Shown here in pieces: positions 8,401 to 17,657 of a stretch of DNA of 64,000 nucleotides (its first letter is position 1; each line of letters starts with the position of its first letter). Source of the stretch: Streptomyces roseolilacinus (GTDB lineage: Bacteria > Actinomycetota > Actinomycetes > Streptomycetales > Streptomycetaceae); NCBI RefSeq assembly GCF_014649335.1, contig NZ_BMSV01000004.1, positions 434,001 to 498,000 of the forward strand, given 5' to 3'. The translations under genes were made by a program, and so were the position numbers. Below the pieces are notes generated by a model that was not told the origin of the DNA, did no database searches, and was given only the letters and a program-made list of their open reading frames with translations.

Positions 8401-9096
8401 TCAGCCGTTGTCCTGGGCCTTCATGGCCCGTTCCAGCGCGTCCAGGGCGCGGCTGGCGGTGGACTTCACCGCCCCGCGCGACAGCCCGAGCGTCTCGGCT
8501 ATCCGCGCCTCGCTCAGGTCGGACCAGTAGCGCAGGACGAGCACCTCGCGCTGGCGGGGGGTGAGGCCCCGGAGCGCGTCGAGCACCCGGCGGTGTTCGT
8601 CGCCGAGCAGGGCCTGGTCCTCGGCCGACGCGGCGTCCGCCTCGTGCGGCGGCACGTAGGCGCGGGCGGTCCTGCGGCGGCGCAGGACGGAACGGGCCGC
8701 GTTCACCACGGACGTGCGCAGGTAGCCCAGCGCGTTGTCCACGTCGTCCAGCCGTTCGCCGTGCCGCTTGTACAGCGCGACGAACGCGTCCTGGACCACG
8801 TCCTCCGCGGTCGACTGGTCGTCGACCAGGAGGACCGCCATCCGCACCAGCGACAGCCGGTGCGCGTGGTAGAGCTCGGTGACCGTGGGCCGGGCCCGCT
8901 CCGGTGCCCCGGCCGGCCCGGCGGCCGGGTCCTGCCGCCGGGCGGTCCGCTCGCGCCCGCCGCCCAGCAGCCGGAAGCGGGGGCGTGCGGGCCGTGCCGC
9001 GCCGTCCTCCGCCTCCGGGCCCGCGGACAGGGAGCGGAGCAGTCGCCGCCAGAGCTCGGACAGGGGCGGCACAGGGGCGGCAAGGGCCGTGTTCAT
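8401..9096 (-). CDS. ECF RNA polymerase sigma factor, SigE family
   Basis: 231 residues. After a low-complexity 70-residue extension come sigma region 2 (TELYHAHRLSLVRMA, then DQSTAEDVVQDAFVALYKR) and region 4 (LTPRQREVLVLRYWSDLSE, with the helix-turn-helix IAETLGLSRGAVKSTASRAL). Such factors redirect RNA polymerase to a small stress regulon. A GGAGGA site lies 10 bases before the ATG. The N-terminal extension is long for the family, so an internal start near the TVTELY segment cannot be excluded. The co-transcribed membrane protein downstream probably controls it. Confidence 0.9.
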   Translation of the reverse strand: MNTALAAPVPPLSELWRRLLRSLSAGPEAEDGAARPARPRFRLLGGGRERTARRQDPAAGPAGAPERARPTVTELYHAHRLSLVRMAVLLVDDQSTAEDVVQDAFVALYKRHGERLDDVDNALGYLRTSVVNAARSVLRRRRTARAYVPPHEADAASAEDQALLGDEHRRVLDALRGLTPRQREVLVLRYWSDLSEARIAETLGLSRGAVKSTASRALDALERAMKAQDNG

Positions 9097-9214
9097 GGTG
9101 TCGGGTCCTCCGGAGCCACACAGGATTCGTGCTGCAGCGTCCGGTGATCCCCACCCCCGTGACCTTCAGCCCCCGCAGGCTACTCGACATGATCATTTGG
9201 TGGGACGGGACGGG

Positions 9215-10942
9215 TCAGGCGGCCCGGCGGCGGGCGACGAACAGGGCGGCGGCGCCGCCCGCCACCAGCAGGCCGGTGGCCCCGACCAGCAGGGGGGTGG
9301 TGTCGGTGCTGCCCGTCCTGGCCATCTCGCCGGCCGGGGCGGCGGCGGGCGAGGTGCCCGTGCCGGCCGGGACGACCGCGCCGGTGCCGGCGCCCGGGCC
9401 CGTGCCGGGCGCGGCGGAGGGCGACGCGGTGCCCGTGCCGGCCGGGGTGCCCGTGCCGGTGCCCGTGCCCGGGCCCGTGCCGGTGGAGCCGTTGAGCGTG
9501 AACGGCAGGCGCTTGCGGGTGGAGGTGAGCTCCGCGCGGGCCTCGATGTCGACGAAGAAGGACTTCGCCTTCGTCTGGGGCGTGGCGGTGATCCGCAGCC
9601 GGTAGGTGGCGCTCTCGCCGGGGGCGAGCTTCGGCTGGGTCGGGATGATCTTCGCCATCAGGTGGCCGCCCTCGCGGGAGGTGCTCAGCTCGGTGGGGAA
9701 CCAGGTCCGCGGGGTGATCGCGTACTGCTCGACGCGGATCTCGCCGGCCGTCATGCGGCGCTTGACGTCCTGGTCGGTGATCTCCATCAGGACGTTCGTG
9801 CGCTGGGAGATGTTGCCCTTGTTGGTGACGGTGGCGGTGAACTCCCGGGCGACGCCCTTGTCGATCCGGGTGACGCCGTCGGCGCCCTTGACGGCGATGG
9901 CCAGCTGGCGGCTGACGTCCGGGTCGCTGGTGTCCGGGGTGCCGTGCTCGACGCCGTACGTGAAGGAGGCCGAGCCGTTGCCCGCGAGGAACGTGAAGGT
10001 GCCCGTGCGGGCCTTGCCCGGGTAGTACTTCGTCGCCGCGAGGCGGAGCTGGTACGTGCGGGACCGGCCGTTCTTGAGCAGGCCCTGGTCCAGGTTGCCG
10101 GTCACGGCCTGGTCCTGCTTGCCGAGCCGGACGGGGACCCAGGCGCCGGCGGGGGTGCGGCGCTCCAGCGTGACGTACTCGGGGTCGAGGTCGACGCCCT
10201 CGCCGTCGATGAAGAAGTAGTCGTTCGGGCTGATGTCCCGGCCGGTCCGGTTGGTGACCGTGGCGGTGAACGGGACGGCCTTGCCGCCGGTGTCCAGGAC
10301 GGGGCGGCCGGCCAGTCCGCCGAAGGTGACCTCCGCCTCGTGGGCGGTGATGTGGCGGGGGATGCCGAAGCCGACCGTCCTCGCGCCGGTGCCGTCCGCG
10401 TACCCGGCGACGGAGACCTCGCCCATGGTGACGGACTCCGGGACGGACCGGTCGACGGTGACCTGGAACTGGCCCCACACCGTGGCGCCCGGCTTGACGT
10501 CGCCCATCGGGAAGGTGGCCTGGAGGGCGCCGCCGGCCCCCCGGGTGAGGGCCAGCGTCTGCCAGGAGCCGGTGGTGCGGTAGCGGACGGTCACCTTGGA
10601 GGGGTCGGCGGGCACGGCTTCCAGGGCGGCGTCGACGTGCTTGCCGTAGGCGACCGTGAAGCGGCCGGTGGCGTTCTCGACCGTCTCGGCGGAGCGGTTG
10701 GTGACGTGGCCGCGGAAGTCGTTCCTCTCGCCGAGGACGAACGGGGCGTCCGCCTTGTCGACGTCGGTGACCACCAGGGCCTGCGCGGTGGTGCCCGCGG
10801 TGGTGGCGGCCGGCAGGGCGACGGCCGGGGCGGCGACGGCGACCGGCGTGACGACGGTCAGCAGCACGGCGGCGGCGGACACGACCGAGCGGAGGGAGAC
10901 CGCGGAACGGCGGGCAATACGGGACGAAAGGTGCTTCTGCAT
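9215..10942 (-). CDS. Secreted, sortase-type cell-wall-anchored surface protein
   Basis: 575 residues with a signal peptide (hydrophobic core AAAVLLTVVTPVAVAAPAVA), about 450 residues of beta-rich repeats (phrases such as FTATVTNRTGRDIS and FTATVTNKGNISQ recur, like CARDB or DUF11 modules), a GT/GTP-rich linker, and a C-terminal anchor: MARTGS, hydrophobic helix LLVGATGLLVAGGAAALF, tail ARRRAA. MARTG is a variant of the streptomycete class E sortase signal LAxTG. The ATG is preceded by GGGGGAACTCC. It is probably a wall-linked adhesive or structural protein; its ligand is unknown. Confidence 0.85.
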   Translation of the reverse strand: MQKHLSSRIARRSAVSLRSVVSAAAVLLTVVTPVAVAAPAVALPAATTAGTTAQALVVTDVDKADAPFVLGERNDFRGHVTNRSAETVENATGRFTVAYGKHVDAALEAVPADPSKVTVRYRTTGSWQTLALTRGAGGALQATFPMGDVKPGATVWGQFQVTVDRSVPESVTMGEVSVAGYADGTGARTVGFGIPRHITAHEAEVTFGGLAGRPVLDTGGKAVPFTATVTNRTGRDISPNDYFFIDGEGVDLDPEYVTLERRTPAGAWVPVRLGKQDQAVTGNLDQGLLKNGRSRTYQLRLAATKYYPGKARTGTFTFLAGNGSASFTYGVEHGTPDTSDPDVSRQLAIAVKGADGVTRIDKGVAREFTATVTNKGNISQRTNVLMEITDQDVKRRMTAGEIRVEQYAITPRTWFPTELSTSREGGHLMAKIIPTQPKLAPGESATYRLRITATPQTKAKSFFVDIEARAELTSTRKRLPFTLNGSTGTGPGTGTGTGTPAGTGTASPSAAPGTGPGAGTGAVVPAGTGTSPAAAPAGEMARTGSTDTTPLLVGATGLLVAGGAAALFVARRRAA

Positions 10943-11215
10943 GACGGAGTTCCCCCCAGGGAGTACATGGCCTCGGTTGACGGTCGGCTTTGCTCGGCCC
11001 TGTCCCGGTCCCCCCGGTCCTGTCGGCCGTGTCGCTGCCTTCACTGGGATAGACGTGCGGCCCCCCCGGGGGTTGCAGGTGACTTCAGAAGTTTTTCGGG
11101 AACTTTCCCGTGACCCCTGCGCACCCCCGTTGACCTGGGCGTTCAGGGGGACGGGGGAGTGCGCGGTACCTTCGGCCGCAGACCGGTTCGTACGTCGAGG
11201 AGAGCGGAGCACATC

Positions 11216-14200
11216 GTGAGCGTGAGGGCGACGGCGGCGGGCGAGGGCACCGACCCGTTCGGGACCGCGCGGCTGCGGCGCGGAGTGCTCGACGCGTGGG
11301 GCGCCGGCCCCGCGCGGTTCCGGGAGGACGCCAACGCCGAGGAGGAGCTGAGCCTCGGCGGCTACCGCGACCGGCTGGTCGTCGAGCTGGCGCAGAACGC
11401 CGCCGACGCCGCCGCCCGCGCCGGCGTCCCGGGCCGCCTGCGGCTCACCCTGCACCCGGCCGACGCGGACGGCCCGGCCGTGCTCGCCGCGGCCAACACG
11501 GGCGCCCCGCTGGACGCGACGGGCGTGGAGTCGCTGTCCACGCTCCGCGCGTCCGCGAAGCGCGAGGGGCACGAGGGCGCGGTCGGCCGGTTCGGCGTCG
11601 GCTTCGCCGCGGTCCTCGCGGTGAGCGACGAGCCGGCGGTCATCGGCCGGCACGGCGGGGTGCGCTGGTCCCTCGCGGAGGCCCGCGAGCTGGCCGCCGA
11701 GGCCGCGAAGGCCAGCCCCGGCCTGGGTGACGAACTGCGCCGCCGCGACGGGCACGTACCGCTGCTGCGGCTGCCGCTGCCCGCCGAGGGCGCGCCGCCC
11801 ACCGGGTACGACACGGTGGTCGTCCTCCCGCTGCGCGACGCCGCGGCCGTGGACCTGGTGGAGCGGCTCCTCGCCGGGATCGGGGACGCGCTGCTGCTGA
11901 CCCTGCGGGGGCTCGCGGAGATCGTCGTGGAGACCCCGTCCGGCACCCGCACCCTCACGCGCGGCCGGGACGAGCAGTACACGGTCGTCGACGACTCCGC
12001 GCGCGGCACGACCCGCTGGCGGACCGTCACCCGCACCGGGCCGACCCCGCCGGAGCTGCTGAAGGACCGCCCCGTCGAGGAGCGGCTGCGCCCGCACTGG
12101 TCGGTCACCTGGGCCGTCCCGGTCGACGGGGAGGGCGCGCCCGCGCGCCCGGACACGGCGCCCGTCGTCCACGCGCCGACGCCGACCGACGAGCCGCTGA
12201 CCGTACCGGCGCTGCTCATCGCGTCGTTCCCGCTGGACTCCACGCGCCGCCACCCGGCGCCCGGCCCGCTCACCGACTTCGTGGTGGCCCGCGCGGCCGA
12301 GGCGTACGCCGAACTGCTCGCCGCCTGGAGGCCCGTGTCGACCGGCACGATCGACCTGGTGCCGGGCCCGCTCGGCAAGGGCGTCCTGGACGGCGCGATC
12401 CGCGGGGCGGTCCTGGAGCTCCTGCCCCGGGTGCCGTTCCTCGCCCCGGCGGCGCCGTCCGAGGAGCTGACGGCGCTGCGCCCGTTCGAGGCGGAGGTCG
12501 TCGAGGGCGCCGGCGACCGGACCGTGCGGGTGCTGGCGGAGGTGCTGCCGACGCTGCTGCCCGCCGGCCTGGAGCGCCGCACGGAACTGCGGGCGCTGGG
12601 CGTGGCGCGGCTGCCGCTCGGGGACGCGATCGACCGGCTGGCCGGGGCGGAGCGGGCGCCCGAGTGGTGGCACCGGCTGTACGACTCGCTGGCGGGCGTC
12701 GACCCGGACCGGCTGACCGGCCTGCCGGTGCCGCTCGCGGACAACCGCACCACGATCGGCCCCCGCCAGGTCCTCCTGCCGCTGCCGGACACCCCCGTGG
12801 ACCTGGCCCGGCTCGGGCTGAAGGTCGCCCACCCGGACGCGGCGCACCCGATCCTGGAGAAGCTGGGCGCCCTCCCGGCGACCCCCCGCGCCGTGCTGAC
12901 GACCCCGCAGGTGCGGGCGGCGGTCGCGGCGTCGCTGGACGCGGACGAGGTGTGGGACGAGGACGGCCTGGACGCCGAGGAGCTGGCGGAGACCGTCCTG
13001 GCGCTGGTGCGGGACGCGGGCCTGGAGCCGGGCGACGAGCCGTGGCTGGGCGCGCTGGCGCTGCCCGACGAGGACGGGGAGCCGGCCCCGGCCGGTGAGC
13101 TGGTGATGCCGGGCAGCCCGTTCGCGTCGGTGATGCGGGAGGGCGAGCTGGCGCTGTGCGACGCGGAGCTGGCGGCCCGCTGGGGCGAGCAGCCGCTCGC
13201 GGCGTGCGGGGTGCTGGCCGACTTCGCTCTCGTACGGGCGGCGGACGTGGTGCTGGACCCGGACGAACTGGAGCCGCGCGACTCCGACTACGCCGAGCCC
13301 GACGACGTGGGCCTGCTGGACGCGGTGGACGTGTGGTGCGAGGACGTGCTGGACCGGCTGCCGGAGACCCCGGTGCCGCCGGTCGCCACGGAGGTCGTCG
13401 CCGTGCGGGACCTGGACCTGGTCGACGACGAGGCGTGGCCGCGGGCGCTGGCGCTGCTGTCCCGGCCGCCGCTGCGGGACGCGCTGACGCAGCCGGTGCG
13501 GGTGCTGCTGCCGGACGGGACGACGGAGACGGTCCGCTCGTACACGGCGTGGTGGCTGCGCGACCACCCGGTCCTGGACGGCCGCCGCCCGGCGGGCCTG
13601 CGCGCGGCGGGCGCCGACCCGTTGCTGGAGGGCCTGTACGAGCCGGTGGACACGACCGGCTTCGACGACGCGCAGGTGCTGCGCGCGCTGGGCGTGCGCA
13701 CGTCGGTGGCGTCCCTGCTGGACGAGCCGGGCGGCGCGGCGGAGCTGCTGGGGCGGCTCGCGGACCCGGACCGGGAGGTGACGGGCGCGCAGCTGCACGG
13801 GCTGTACTCGGCGCTCGCGGAGCTGGACCCCGAGCAGGTGACGCTGCCGGACGAGCTGCGGGCCGTGGTGGACGGCGAGGTGCGGGTGGTGGACGCGGCG
13901 GACGCGGTGGTGGCGGACGCGCCGGACCTGCTGCCGTCGGCGGGCGGGCTGCCGCTGCTGCCGGTGGCGCCGTCGCGGGCGGCGGACCTGGCGGAGCTGC
14001 TCCAGGTGCGGCGGCTGAGCGAGGTCGTGGTCGCGGAGGTGACGACGCAGGGCGAGGAGCACGAGGTGCCGGCGGCGGTGCGCGTGCTGCTGGGCCCGGC
14101 GGCCCCGACGACGTACGTGGAGCACGAGGAGCTGGTGGCCGGCGGGGTGGAGCTGGACTGGCGGATCACGCCGGACGGGACGCTGCACGCGGCGACGCTG

Positions 14201-14323
14201 GAGGGCGTGGCGGCGGGGCTGGCCTGGGCGGCGGGGCAGTGGCCGCGCCGGTTCGAGGTGGCGGCGCTGCTGGAGGATCCGTCGCGGACGGAGGAACTGG
14301 CGCGGGACCGCTGGTTCGACTGA
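11216..14323 (+). CDS. Sacsin/Hsp90-like GHKL ATPase domain protein
   Basis: 1035 residues. The N-terminus holds a GHKL ATP-binding fold of the sacsin/Hsp90 type: helix LVVELAQNAADAAARAG (N box, Glu and Asn), LAAANTGAPLD (G1-like) and AVGRFGVGFAAVLAVSD (lid plus G2). The remaining 800 residues are unlike Hsp90 middle and C-terminal domains and contain no other motif I recognise. GTG 11216 is chosen because GGAG lies six bases upstream. It is monocistronic and divergent from the surface-protein gene. Annotated in actinobacteria as ATP-binding protein or molecular chaperone Hsp90; function unknown. A sacsin-type N-terminal domain also occurs in some phage-defence proteins. Confidence 0.85.
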   Translation: MSVRATAAGEGTDPFGTARLRRGVLDAWGAGPARFREDANAEEELSLGGYRDRLVVELAQNAADAAARAGVPGRLRLTLHPADADGPAVLAAANTGAPLDATGVESLSTLRASAKREGHEGAVGRFGVGFAAVLAVSDEPAVIGRHGGVRWSLAEARELAAEAAKASPGLGDELRRRDGHVPLLRLPLPAEGAPPTGYDTVVVLPLRDAAAVDLVERLLAGIGDALLLTLRGLAEIVVETPSGTRTLTRGRDEQYTVVDDSARGTTRWRTVTRTGPTPPELLKDRPVEERLRPHWSVTWAVPVDGEGAPARPDTAPVVHAPTPTDEPLTVPALLIASFPLDSTRRHPAPGPLTDFVVARAAEAYAELLAAWRPVSTGTIDLVPGPLGKGVLDGAIRGAVLELLPRVPFLAPAAPSEELTALRPFEAEVVEGAGDRTVRVLAEVLPTLLPAGLERRTELRALGVARLPLGDAIDRLAGAERAPEWWHRLYDSLAGVDPDRLTGLPVPLADNRTTIGPRQVLLPLPDTPVDLARLGLKVAHPDAAHPILEKLGALPATPRAVLTTPQVRAAVAASLDADEVWDEDGLDAEELAETVLALVRDAGLEPGDEPWLGALALPDEDGEPAPAGELVMPGSPFASVMREGELALCDAELAARWGEQPLAACGVLADFALVRAADVVLDPDELEPRDSDYAEPDDVGLLDAVDVWCEDVLDRLPETPVPPVATEVVAVRDLDLVDDEAWPRALALLSRPPLRDALTQPVRVLLPDGTTETVRSYTAWWLRDHPVLDGRRPAGLRAAGADPLLEGLYEPVDTTGFDDAQVLRALGVRTSVASLLDEPGGAAELLGRLADPDREVTGAQLHGLYSALAELDPEQVTLPDELRAVVDGEVRVVDAADAVVADAPDLLPSAGGLPLLPVAPSRAADLAELLQVRRLSEVVVAEVTTQGEEHEVPAAVRVLLGPAAPTTYVEHEELVAGGVELDWRITPDGTLHAATLEGVAAGLAWAAGQWPRRFEVAALLEDPSRTEELARDRWFD

Positions 14324-14399
14324 CGGGCACGGGCCGCCGGCACCCGGCGGCCCGGTCCTCGCGGCCTCCGGTGCGCGGGGCCTCGCCGCCCGGACCTGC

Positions 14400-14482
14400 C
14401 GGGCGCGAGCCGGGTCGGGTCGGGCGCGGGCCGGGACGGGCGCGGGCCGGGACGGGCGCGGGCCGGGACGGGCGCGGGCCGC
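14400..14482. repeat. Short GC-rich tandem repeat
   Basis: Between the GHKL gene and the convergent P-type ATPase gene, a 16-base unit GCGGGCCGGGACGGGC repeats about four times after the related GGGTCGGGTC. It is a G-tract array able to form G-quadruplexes, in untranslated DNA between two 3' ends. The rest of 14324-14631 is GC-rich and shows no gene. Confidence 0.6.
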
Positions 14483-14631
14483 GCGACGGCACCCGCCGCG
14501 GGGCACGGTGGGCCGCGTGGAGCCGGTGTACCGCGCCGCCGGGCACCGCGAGCCGGAGCCGCCCGGCGGTGACGCCGGCCCCGGACGGCGCACCGGCCGA
14601 GGCCCCGCCGCTCAGGTCGAGGCCCTGCCGC

Positions 14632-17037
14632 TCAGGCCGGGACCCGCCGTTCCACCCACCGCCACGCGCCCTCCAGCAGCGCGGCGGCGGCCGCGGCGAT
14701 GCCGACCGCCGCCCACGGCATCGTCGTGCCCACCAGTCGCAGCGCGAAGAAGTGCTGGAGCCAGGGCACGACGAGGACCAGCAGGAACGCCCCGCCCATC
14801 GCCGCGACCAGCGCCAGCCGCCACCACGTGTACGGGCGGGCGATGATCGCCAGCACCCACAGCGACACGAGGAACAGGGTGAGCGTGGCCGCGCTGGTCT
14901 CGGCGTCGAGGGCGCCCGGCCCGTCGTAGTACCGGCCGGCGAGCAGGTACGAGGTGAAGGTGGCCGCCGCCGCGATGACCCCGGCCGGGAGGGCGTACCG
15001 CATGACGCGCCGTACGAAGTGCGGCTGCGCGCGCTCCTTGTTGGGGGCGAGCGCCAGGAAGAACGCGGGCACGCCGATGGTGAGCGTGGACAGCAGCGTC
15101 AGGTGCCGGGGCAGGAACGGGTACTCGACCTGGGCGGCGACGACGAGGACGGCGAGCAGCACCGAGTACACGGTCTTGGTCAGGAACAGCGTGGCGACGC
15201 GCGTGATGTTGCCGATGACGCGCCGCCCCTCGGCGACGACGGCGGGGAGGGTGGCGAAGCTGTTGTCGAGGAGGACGATCTGGGCGACGGCGCGGGTGGC
15301 CTCGGAGCCGGTGCCCATGCTGACCCCGATGTCGGCGTCCTTGAGGGCGAGCACGTCGTTGACGCCGTCGCCGGTCATCGCGACGGTGTGGCCGCGGGAC
15401 TGGAGGGCGCCGACCATGTCGCGCTTCTGCCGCGGGGTGACCCGCCCGAAGACGACGCCGTCCTCCAGGGAGCGCGCCATGGCGTCGGGCTCCTCGGGGA
15501 GGCGCCGGGCGTCGACGGGGTGCTCGGCGCCGGGCAGGCCGAGCTTCGCGGCGACGGCGCCGACGGAGACGGCGTTGTCCCCGGAGATGACCTTGGCGGC
15601 GACGTCCTGGTCGGCGAAGTAGGCGAGGGTGTCGGCGGCGTCGGGGCGCAGCCGCTGTTCGAGGACGACGAGGGCGGTGGCCCGGGCCTTGCGGGCGATC
15701 TGCGGGTCGTCGAGTTCGCCGCTGACCCGGGCGAGGAGGAGGACCCGCAGGCCCCGCCGGTTGAGCGCGTCGGTCTCGTCGAGGGCGGGGTCGCCGTCGG
15801 GGAGGAGGACGTCGGGGGCGCCGAGGAGCCAGGAGCTGGTCTGGCCGTCCCCCTCGCTGAAGGTGGCGCCGCTGTACTTGCGGGCGGAGGAGAAGGGGAG
15901 GGCCTCGGTGCAGCGCCAGTCGTCGTTGTCAGGGTAGGCGTCGATGACGGCCCGGAGGGAGGCGTTGGGGCGGGGGTCGGAGTCCCCGACGGCGCCGAGG
16001 ACCCGCCGTACGTACGCCTCGTCGGCCCCGTCGAGGAGGTGCAGCGCGGTGACGTCCATGCCGCCCTCGGTGAGCGTGCCGGTCTTGTCGAGGCAGACGA
16101 CGTCGACGCGGGCGAGCCCCTCGATGGCGGGCAGCTCCTGGACGAGGCACTGCTTGCGCCCGAGCCGGATGACGCCGATGGCGAAGGCGACGGAGGTGAG
16201 CAGGACGAGCCCCTCGGGGATCATCGGCACGATCCCGCCGACCGTCCGGGCCACGGAGTTCCTGACGTCGGTCTCCTTGACGACGAGCTGGCTGACGACG
16301 AGGGCGATCGCGGTGGGGACCATCATCCACGTGACGTACTTGAGGATGGTGGAGATCCCCGAGCGCAGCTCGGAGTGGACGAGGGTGAAGCGGGACGCCT
16401 CCTCCGCGAGCTGGGCGGCGTAGGCCTCGCGGCCGACCTTGGTGGTGGTGAAGGCGCCGCCGCCGGCGACGACGAAGCTGCCGGACATGACGGGGTCCCC
16501 AGGGCGCTTCGGCACGGGGTCGGCCTCGCCGGTCAGCAGCGACTCGTCGACCTCCAGGCCGTCGGCCTCGGCGACGACGCCGTCGACGACGACCTTGTCC
16601 CCGGGACCGAGTTCGACGAGGTCGCCGAGGACGATCCCGGAGGTGGGCACCTCGACGGGCTCCCCGTCCCGGCGGACGGTCGGCCTGGCCTCCCCGATGA
16701 CGGCGAGGGAGTCGAGGGTCTTCTTGGCGCGGAGCTCCTGGATGATGCCGATGCCGGTGTTGGCGACGATGACGAAGCCGAAGAGGCTGTCCTGGATGGG
16801 CGCGACGAACAGCATGACCGCCCACAGGACGCCGATGAGGGCGTTGAAGCGGGTGAGGACGTTGCCCCGGACGATGTCGGCCGCGGACCGCGACGACCGC
16901 ACGGGCACGTCGTTCACCTCGCCCCGCTCGACCCGCCGCGCCACCTCGTCGGCCGTCAGCCCGCCGGGCCGGTACGGCGCGTCCGCTTCCTCGCCGGCTT
17001 CCACGATCGCGTCCTCGGTCCTGGCCCGCTGCGTCAT
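14632..17037 (-). CDS. CtpE-type cation-transporting P-type ATPase
   Basis: 801 residues. Order of motifs: N-terminal cation-ATPase domain (GGLTADEVARRVERGEVN), first helix pair (FNALIGVLWAVMLFV), actuator loop with LLTGEADPV, membrane helix with GGIVPMIPEGLVLL, phosphorylation site VCLDKTGTLTEGG, hinge MTGDGVNDVLALKDADIG, and a C-terminal helix bundle. The MIPEGL motif in place of PEGLP resembles CtpE of mycobacteria (about 797 residues), linked to calcium uptake; ion specificity here is inferred. At the ATG the only ribosome-binding-like GGAGG is nearly adjacent, so the exact start is slightly uncertain. Confidence 0.9.
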   Translation of the reverse strand: MTQRARTEDAIVEAGEEADAPYRPGGLTADEVARRVERGEVNDVPVRSSRSAADIVRGNVLTRFNALIGVLWAVMLFVAPIQDSLFGFVIVANTGIGIIQELRAKKTLDSLAVIGEARPTVRRDGEPVEVPTSGIVLGDLVELGPGDKVVVDGVVAEADGLEVDESLLTGEADPVPKRPGDPVMSGSFVVAGGGAFTTTKVGREAYAAQLAEEASRFTLVHSELRSGISTILKYVTWMMVPTAIALVVSQLVVKETDVRNSVARTVGGIVPMIPEGLVLLTSVAFAIGVIRLGRKQCLVQELPAIEGLARVDVVCLDKTGTLTEGGMDVTALHLLDGADEAYVRRVLGAVGDSDPRPNASLRAVIDAYPDNDDWRCTEALPFSSARKYSGATFSEGDGQTSSWLLGAPDVLLPDGDPALDETDALNRRGLRVLLLARVSGELDDPQIARKARATALVVLEQRLRPDAADTLAYFADQDVAAKVISGDNAVSVGAVAAKLGLPGAEHPVDARRLPEEPDAMARSLEDGVVFGRVTPRQKRDMVGALQSRGHTVAMTGDGVNDVLALKDADIGVSMGTGSEATRAVAQIVLLDNSFATLPAVVAEGRRVIGNITRVATLFLTKTVYSVLLAVLVVAAQVEYPFLPRHLTLLSTLTIGVPAFFLALAPNKERAQPHFVRRVMRYALPAGVIAAAATFTSYLLAGRYYDGPGALDAETSAATLTLFLVSLWVLAIIARPYTWWRLALVAAMGGAFLLVLVVPWLQHFFALRLVGTTMPWAAVGIAAAAAALLEGAWRWVERRVPA

Positions 17038-17220
17038 GCCTCCGACGGTACGGCCGGAGCCGGGCCGCCACCCCCCGAACGGCCGGGAGATCCGACCCCG
17101 GTAGGACGAGGACCCTCCCACGGCACCACGGGGGCGCGGGCACGGGCGGACGCGGGCGCGGGCTCCGAGCCGGGGCCGGGCGCCGGACCGGGCTCCGGGG
17201 TCGGGCGGCGCGGCCCGGGG

Positions 17221-17487
17221 TCAGCCCTCGGCGGCGGGGCGGCCGGCGGCGGCGCGCCGGATCGCGGCGTCGCGCCGGCGCACGTACCAGATGCCGATCA
17301 GGCCCAGCCCCGCGCCGGCGAGGCAGGTCCACACCCACCAGCCGAGGTCGCGGTCGGCGAACCAGCCGTAGAAGGGGACCTGCACCAGGAAGAGGACGAA
17401 CCAAAGGATCGTGCCGCCGGTCACGGTGGCGACGACCGGCCCCTCCAGGGGTTCGGGCGCCTCGTACTTGGGGGTCCACTTGGCCAT
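17221..17487 (-). CDS. DUF2530 small membrane protein
   Basis: 88 residues: short N-terminus MAKWTPKYEAPEPLEGP, membrane helix TGGTILWFVLFLVQVPF, loop, second helix WWVWTCLAGAGLGLIGIWYV, and a basic tail YVRRRDAAIRR. This is the DUF2530 layout; function unknown. The second ATG of a pair (17496 and 17487) is taken as the start because family members begin MAKW. It lies behind the purine-permease promoter region, divergent from that gene. Confidence 0.8.
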   Translation of the reverse strand: MAKWTPKYEAPEPLEGPVVATVTGGTILWFVLFLVQVPFYGWFADRDLGWWVWTCLAGAGLGLIGIWYVRRRDAAIRRAAAGRPAAEG

Positions 17488-17519
17488 GCCCCACATCGTA
17501 AGCGGCCCTCCGGTCTACG

Positions 17520-17657
17520 CGCGGAGATAGCGATCTTCGACTTATATCTTCATACTGAAAACGTTTGCCGTTGGCTGGTTTTCTTGGTGCGAACGCACGA
17601 ACCGGTCCCCCGTACGGCCGACATCACCCCCCGCCGTCCCGCACCATGAGGTTCCGC
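17520..17657 (+). promoter_or_regulatory. AT-rich leader/promoter of the purine permease gene
   Basis: The segment 17530-17585 is strikingly AT-rich for this chromosome (CTTATATCTTCATACTGAAA), and 17587-17598 is a near-perfect palindrome GTGCG-AA-CGCAC. The flanks GAAAAC and GTTTTC also form an inverted pair. This is a likely promoter and operator area. I looked for a purine riboswitch core here and did not find one. Confidence 0.4.

Noticed and set aside
14400..14482. CRISPR-like array
   Set aside because: The 16-base units are adjacent with no unique spacers; it is a simple GC-rich tandem repeat.
10943..14593. Very long open frame on the minus strand continuing upstream of the surface-protein gene
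   Set aside because: It lies antisense to the GHKL gene; its translation is Arg/Gln/Val-rich without motifs, a typical GC-rich shadow. Only the part from ATG 10942 down is real.
17520..17657. Possible purine riboswitch before the NCS2 permease
   Set aside because: The AT-rich leader lacks the conserved three-way-junction core; kept only as a promoter/operator region.
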